Positions 34,556 through 37,875 of a stretch of DNA of 37,875 nt are shown in pieces. Origin of the DNA: Draconibacterium orientale. GTDB taxonomy: Bacteria; Bacteroidota; Bacteroidia; Bacteroidales; UBA1556. Made by a program: the position numbers and the translations under genes. The first letter of the stretch is position 1. Every line of letters begins with the position of its first letter. The stretch is taken from contig DYSI01000015.1 of assembly GCA_020718275.1 (NCBI GenBank), forward strand, positions 1-37,875. Direction: 5' to 3'. The notes below the pieces were generated by a model that saw only the letters and a list, made by a program, of their open reading frames with translations, was not told where the DNA came from and did not search any database.

Positions 34556-35323
34556 TTAAGCGCGCGTAAAAACCCACTGTTCTCCTTTGGTCAACAAATC
34601 GTTGTATTGATACCCTTCCAGATCAAATAATTTTATCTCCTCGGGGTTTTGAATTCTGTTTTTCAAAATGTAAGCGCTCATCAATCCCCTAGCCCGTTTG
34701 GCATAAAAAGAAACCATGGAATAACTTCCATCTTTGTATTCTTTAAATACAGGTGTAATGATTCTAGCCTTCAGTTTAGATGCATTTGCTGCCTTGAAAT
34801 ATTCGTTCGATGCGAGGTTAATAAGCACATTATCTCCTTGTTCGTCAATTGCTGACTGAATTTTTTTAAGCAATTTATTTCCCCAAAAGCTATATAAATG
34901 AGGATGATTTCTTATTTTTAAATGGGTTCCCATTTCGAGGCGATAGGGCAAAATGCCATCCAATGGCCTCAAAAGACCATAAAAGCCTGATAATATAACA
35001 AGCTTATGCTGAGCATATTCCAAATCAGCAACAGAAAACGAAGTAGGCTCCATACCTTGATAAACATCGCCACTGAAAACCAAAAGCGCTGGCTTGGTCT
35101 GCTTTGGGTCAAAAGGTAAATTCATCTGTTGAAATCGCTCATAATTGAGCTGTGAAAGTTTAGGACTTATCGTCATCAACAGTGACAACTGCTTAGCATC
35201 GTACTTCTTAAGTTCGTTTAATAACAATTTTGATTCTGCTTCAAAACCTAAGGTAGATTTTTGAATTTCAGGAATTTGAGCGTCAAAATTTATGTTTTTT
35301 GCCGGAGATATTACAATTAGCAT
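34556..35323 (-). CDS. yaaA: peroxide stress protein YaaA
   Basis: YaaA (DUF328/UPF0246) limits intracellular free iron and protects DNA under hydrogen peroxide stress in Escherichia coli. The 255-residue protein has the family start MLIVISPAKNINFD, the SGDVYQGMEPTSF motif, LSGFYGLLRPLDGILPYRLEMG, LINLASNEYFKA and the FYAKRARGLMSAYIL segment. Length is typical. It is an independent gene with a long upstream gap and no obvious operon partner. Its position 2 kb from feoAB is suggestive of iron handling, but the two are separately transcribed. Confidence 0.95.
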   Translation of the reverse strand: MLIVISPAKNINFDAQIPEIQKSTLGFEAESKLLLNELKKYDAKQLSLLMTISPKLSQLNYERFQQMNLPFDPKQTKPALLVFSGDVYQGMEPTSFSVADLEYAQHKLVILSGFYGLLRPLDGILPYRLEMGTHLKIRNHPHLYSFWGNKLLKKIQSAIDEQGDNVLINLASNEYFKAANASKLKARIITPVFKEYKDGSYSMVSFYAKRARGLMSAYILKNRIQNPEEIKLFDLEGYQYNDLLTKGEQWVFTRA

Positions 35324-35791
35324 GGGATTGTTTTTTAAGTGAAGCGAAGATAATTCAAAATTATTATCGTCAGAAAATTGCTTACAATTCTTTTGGATTT
35401 AGATTTAATCTTTAAAGCGTAACATTTCTAAAATATTGAATTTCAATGTAATTATCAATAAATCAATCATAAATAAACTGGGCTAATATGCGCCATATCA
35501 TGCCAGCCCCAGAAAAAAAAAGGTAGCTTAACTGGAATTCCAAAAATTGCATTCAATTTCCGCATAAATACTTAGTGAGCAGGTGTTTTGGGAGCCTTCT
35601 GAACAATCAGACCACAGGCAGTTAGGCAAATTGATTTTAGTAAAAGCAAGAATTTAAATTAAAAAAACAAGGCAGCCATTAGTGCATGAATGGGTAATAA
35701 TCCTAAATCAGCTGGTGAATTTTATTTTTTTAAGGGGTGTATCAATTAATGCAGAATTACTTATCTTTGAAAGTCAATTAACCCACTTATT
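35324..35791. other. divergent AT-rich intergenic region, 468 bases
   Basis: It lies between yaaA (minus) and the DUF1232 gene (plus). On the minus strand TATCTTCG (35352-35345) resembles the -7 element with one mismatch and could serve yaaA. On the plus strand a perfect TATCTTTG sits near the right end. I see no ORF, tRNA or strong hairpin in the rest. Confidence 0.5.
35762..35769 (+). promoter_or_regulatory. candidate -7 element for the DUF1232 gene
   Basis: TATCTTTG matches TAnnTTTG perfectly, 22 bases before the ATG at 35792. No TTG near -33. Confidence 0.55.
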
Positions 35792-36898
35792 ATGTTTACT
35801 TTAACAGAACAGCACAAGCTTCAGTTTCAAAACCAGGTGAATAATATCAATGAGGATGATGAAGCGAAGGTGAAGGACAAAATCGCCAGAGAGTTAGAAA
35901 GTTTAGAAGATCGATACCACAAGAAGCCAACGGCACAACTCAAAACCTTGATTGAGGAGGCTAAACTACTGAATGAGCTTATTAGTTATCAAAATTTTCC
36001 GATTTCATCGACGAGTCGCAAATGGATTATTTTTGGTTTAGGCTATCTTGTTTCTGATGTTGATATCATTCCCGACGTAGTTCCACTGATTGGACTACTC
36101 GATGATTTTTTGGTGATTTCGTTGGTGAGAAATAAGCTAGAAAAGGATTTGATTCGCTTTGAGTATTTCAAAAAAGCGATAGAATTATCCAAAAGCGGTA
36201 AAGTATTGAAGGAAGTATTGCAAGGTCATGGTGAACAAATGTATATTTTACTTTCTGGATTTATTGATAATGAACTAGATACAAATGACGAAGTGAATTG
36301 GGTAAAAAGCATTCGTAAAATTGATAATAGCCATGAATCTCCGGGGGTGGCTCTAATCAATTGGCACACTAATTATTTGCCTGAATTTTCGAAAACCATT
36401 ATCATGATGGATCGAAATGTACTTTTTGAACCAGTATTTAATGAGGAGAATCTTTTGATTGAATGGAATCAGCTAAAAATTGACTTTCAACATTTAGGAG
36501 TTGGCTTAGCATTACAAATTGAACAAATAAAACAAGAGAATCCAGAGAAGAATATTTCTGTAATTGCCATCGATGCGGGCGCAATTACCTTGGTTTCTGC
36601 GCTTAATTACCTTCAGAATACGGTCATTGAAAGTGCTCTACTGCTCGGCGCTGCAGTCAAAGAGGATGATTTTGAGAAGATTGATGCCATTGCAAATGTT
36701 TCCATCACGAACTATTATTCCAAGCATGACGTAGGATTGCATTTTTTAAATAAGCAATTCGATTCCAATGCTAAATATTTTGGCCTACAGCCTAGCAAAT
36801 CTGAGCACTACAAAATCAGCAATATCGATTGTAGCGAAATAATAAAAGCTCATTTCGATTATAAATATTACGCAAGTCAAGTGATAAATTTAGCTTAA
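35792..36898 (+). CDS. DUF1232 protein fused to a DUF726-like hydrolase-fold domain without its serine
   Basis: The 368-residue protein has a charged helical N-terminus (about 1-70), a DUF1232/YkvA-type segment (about 78-112; YLVSDVDIIPDVVPLIGLLDDF) and a C-terminal region (about 165-345) resembling the alpha/beta-hydrolase-like DUF726/TMCO4 family: a central ISVIAIDAGAITLVSALNYL strand-turn-helix, then ESALLLGAAV and ITNYYSKHDVGL. At the nucleophile elbow, where the family has G-x-S-x-G-like FSLGA, this protein has IDAGA, so the serine is absent and catalysis by the usual mechanism is unlikely. The function is unknown; the DUF1232 segment is often membrane-associated. DUF assignments are from motif memory, not a search. 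Confidence 0.75.
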   Translation: MFTLTEQHKLQFQNQVNNINEDDEAKVKDKIARELESLEDRYHKKPTAQLKTLIEEAKLLNELISYQNFPISSTSRKWIIFGLGYLVSDVDIIPDVVPLIGLLDDFLVISLVRNKLEKDLIRFEYFKKAIELSKSGKVLKEVLQGHGEQMYILLSGFIDNELDTNDEVNWVKSIRKIDNSHESPGVALINWHTNYLPEFSKTIIMMDRNVLFEPVFNEENLLIEWNQLKIDFQHLGVGLALQIEQIKQENPEKNISVIAIDAGAITLVSALNYLQNTVIESALLLGAAVKEDDFEKIDAIANVSITNYYSKHDVGLHFLNKQFDSNAKYFGLQPSKSEHYKISNIDCSEIIKAHFDYKYYASQVINLA

Positions 36899-36932
36899 CC
36901 AAAGGCGGCTTTAGACTAAATTTTTAGAAAAA

Positions 36933-37700
36933 TTACGAACCAAAAACTCTACGCAAAATATCGTCGATGCGTGCAGCAGGATTTTTTCTAATATCGGCTT
37001 CTTCCTTCTTAATCTCCTCAAATACAGCTACTAAAGCTTTCTTGGTCACATAGTCGTCGAGCTGCGTGTTGACTTTATTCCATGATGGAACATAAGTAGC
37101 GACTTTATTATAAGCGCCGGTGAGGTCTTGCCATGCCTTTTGAGTCGACATTCCATTGTAAACAGGCTGTTTAAGCGTATTAGAAACTTCTGGTTTAAAC
37201 TGATTATAAAGGTTTTGGTAGGTTTTGCTTTTCAAATAAGCGGTAGCGGAAGTATCGTTTCCTCGCAAAATACCAAAAGCATCTTGCAAAGTCATCTGCG
37301 TAATAGCTTGCACAAAAATAGGTTTTGCTTTTATAACCGCTTGTTCAGCAGCCTTATTCATACTGATCTCCACATCTTCAATTAGTTTGCTAATGCCAAC
37401 TGCTTTCAGTAGTTTATTTTCTTTATTATCGGTGATAATTTTGGCTTCGGGTGGCAATGCAATTTTATAAATGGCGCTACTTAGAAAACCACCTTCCGCT
37501 GATAAACCACTCACAGCCACATCAGTACCTACTTGAAGTGCCCTTTTTAAACCTTGACTTACCTCTCCTTCGGTAAGCGGACTTACACCAGTTGGAATTG
37601 GAACAGATAAGTCCTTAGCCAATTGTTGAGCCACTTCGCAAGAATAAAAAACACTACTCATGGCGAGAAAAACGAAAATTATTAGGATATTTCTTTTCAT
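36933..37700 (-). CDS. DUF4197 family lipoprotein
   Basis: The 255-residue protein has a lipoprotein signal peptide with predicted lipidated cysteine C21 (SSVFYSCEVAQQ). The rest matches the DUF4197 layout: SQGLKRALQVGTDVAVSGLS, a helical middle with AAEQAVIKAKPIFVQAITQM and TLQDAFGILRGNDTSATAYL, and the end of about RVFG. The function of the family is unknown; it is predicted periplasmic or outer-membrane-anchored. It converges with the DUF1232 gene, 34 bases apart. No clear promoter is seen in the 175 bases to the window edge. Confidence 0.88.
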   Translation of the reverse strand: MKRNILIIFVFLAMSSVFYSCEVAQQLAKDLSVPIPTGVSPLTEGEVSQGLKRALQVGTDVAVSGLSAEGGFLSSAIYKIALPPEAKIITDNKENKLLKAVGISKLIEDVEISMNKAAEQAVIKAKPIFVQAITQMTLQDAFGILRGNDTSATAYLKSKTYQNLYNQFKPEVSNTLKQPVYNGMSTQKAWQDLTGAYNKVATYVPSWNKVNTQLDDYVTKKALVAVFEEIKKEEADIRKNPAARIDDILRRVFGS

Positions 37701-37875
37701 ATTAAAATTTTATATATCAATAATTTACATCTAAAAACCAAGAGAAAATGCTATAAATATTTTCGATTAGTTTTTAAGATACTTGGGTGAATTTTTAAAC
37801 GTGAAACAATGGCAACAAAAATAGCTTAGAAAACAAATCGTTAAACTTTTTCATCATAAAACAAATGTTAAACGG

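Overview
The window looks like a chromosomal segment of a Bacteroidota bacterium. The evidence is a C-terminal type IX secretion (T9SS) sorting domain, a TonB-dependent receptor with a carboxypeptidase-like N-terminal extension, a FeoA-FeoB fusion, many outer-membrane barrel and lipoprotein genes, AT-rich intergenic DNA, and repeated occurrence of the Bacteroidota -7 promoter element TAnnTTTG upstream of genes. Species cannot be named from the sequence alone.

Region 1 (1-4136) is the end of a type II-C CRISPR-Cas locus: the last 25 codons of what is probably cas9, then cas1, cas2 and an array of 35 repeats (47 bp) with 34 spacers (28 of 30 bp, 6 of 29 bp). Each intact repeat carries a promoter-like TTG-N18-TATCTTTG on the minus strand. 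The 117-bp gap between cas2 and the array contains, on the minus strand, a sequence able to pair with the crRNA repeat, followed by a GC-rich hairpin and a T-run. I read this as the tracrRNA gene, possibly transcribed from the promoter inside the first repeat.

Region 2 (4137-8310) holds a pentapeptide-repeat gene interrupted by one in-frame stop codon, a TonB-dependent receptor, and a small His-rich membrane protein upstream of it, which together suggest metal handling.

Region 3 (8311-15362, plus strand) is a compact series: a membrane-anchored sensor with a cytoplasmic Schlafen/AlbA_2-type domain, a subtilisin-like protease, two outer-membrane barrel proteins, a family 2 glycosyltransferase, and miaA overlapping it.

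Region 4 (15413-22190) is mainly housekeeping: a dapD-xerD-TPR operon, an RNase E/G gene with a hairpin-rich leader, a 29-codon basic protein, HU, and divergent mutY.

Region 5 (22651-29976) encodes three secreted proteins in a row: two paralogous beta-helix-like proteins and a 1733-residue T9SS-exported protein with six N-terminal repeats of about 75 residues, many Ig-like/PKD modules and a C-terminal sorting domain.

Region 6 (30090-37700) holds feoAB, tRNA-Pro(CGG), a beta-helix-like lipoprotein, yaaA, a DUF1232/DUF726-like protein lacking the expected nucleophile serine, and a DUF4197 lipoprotein. The last 175 bases (37701-37875) show no gene that I can support.
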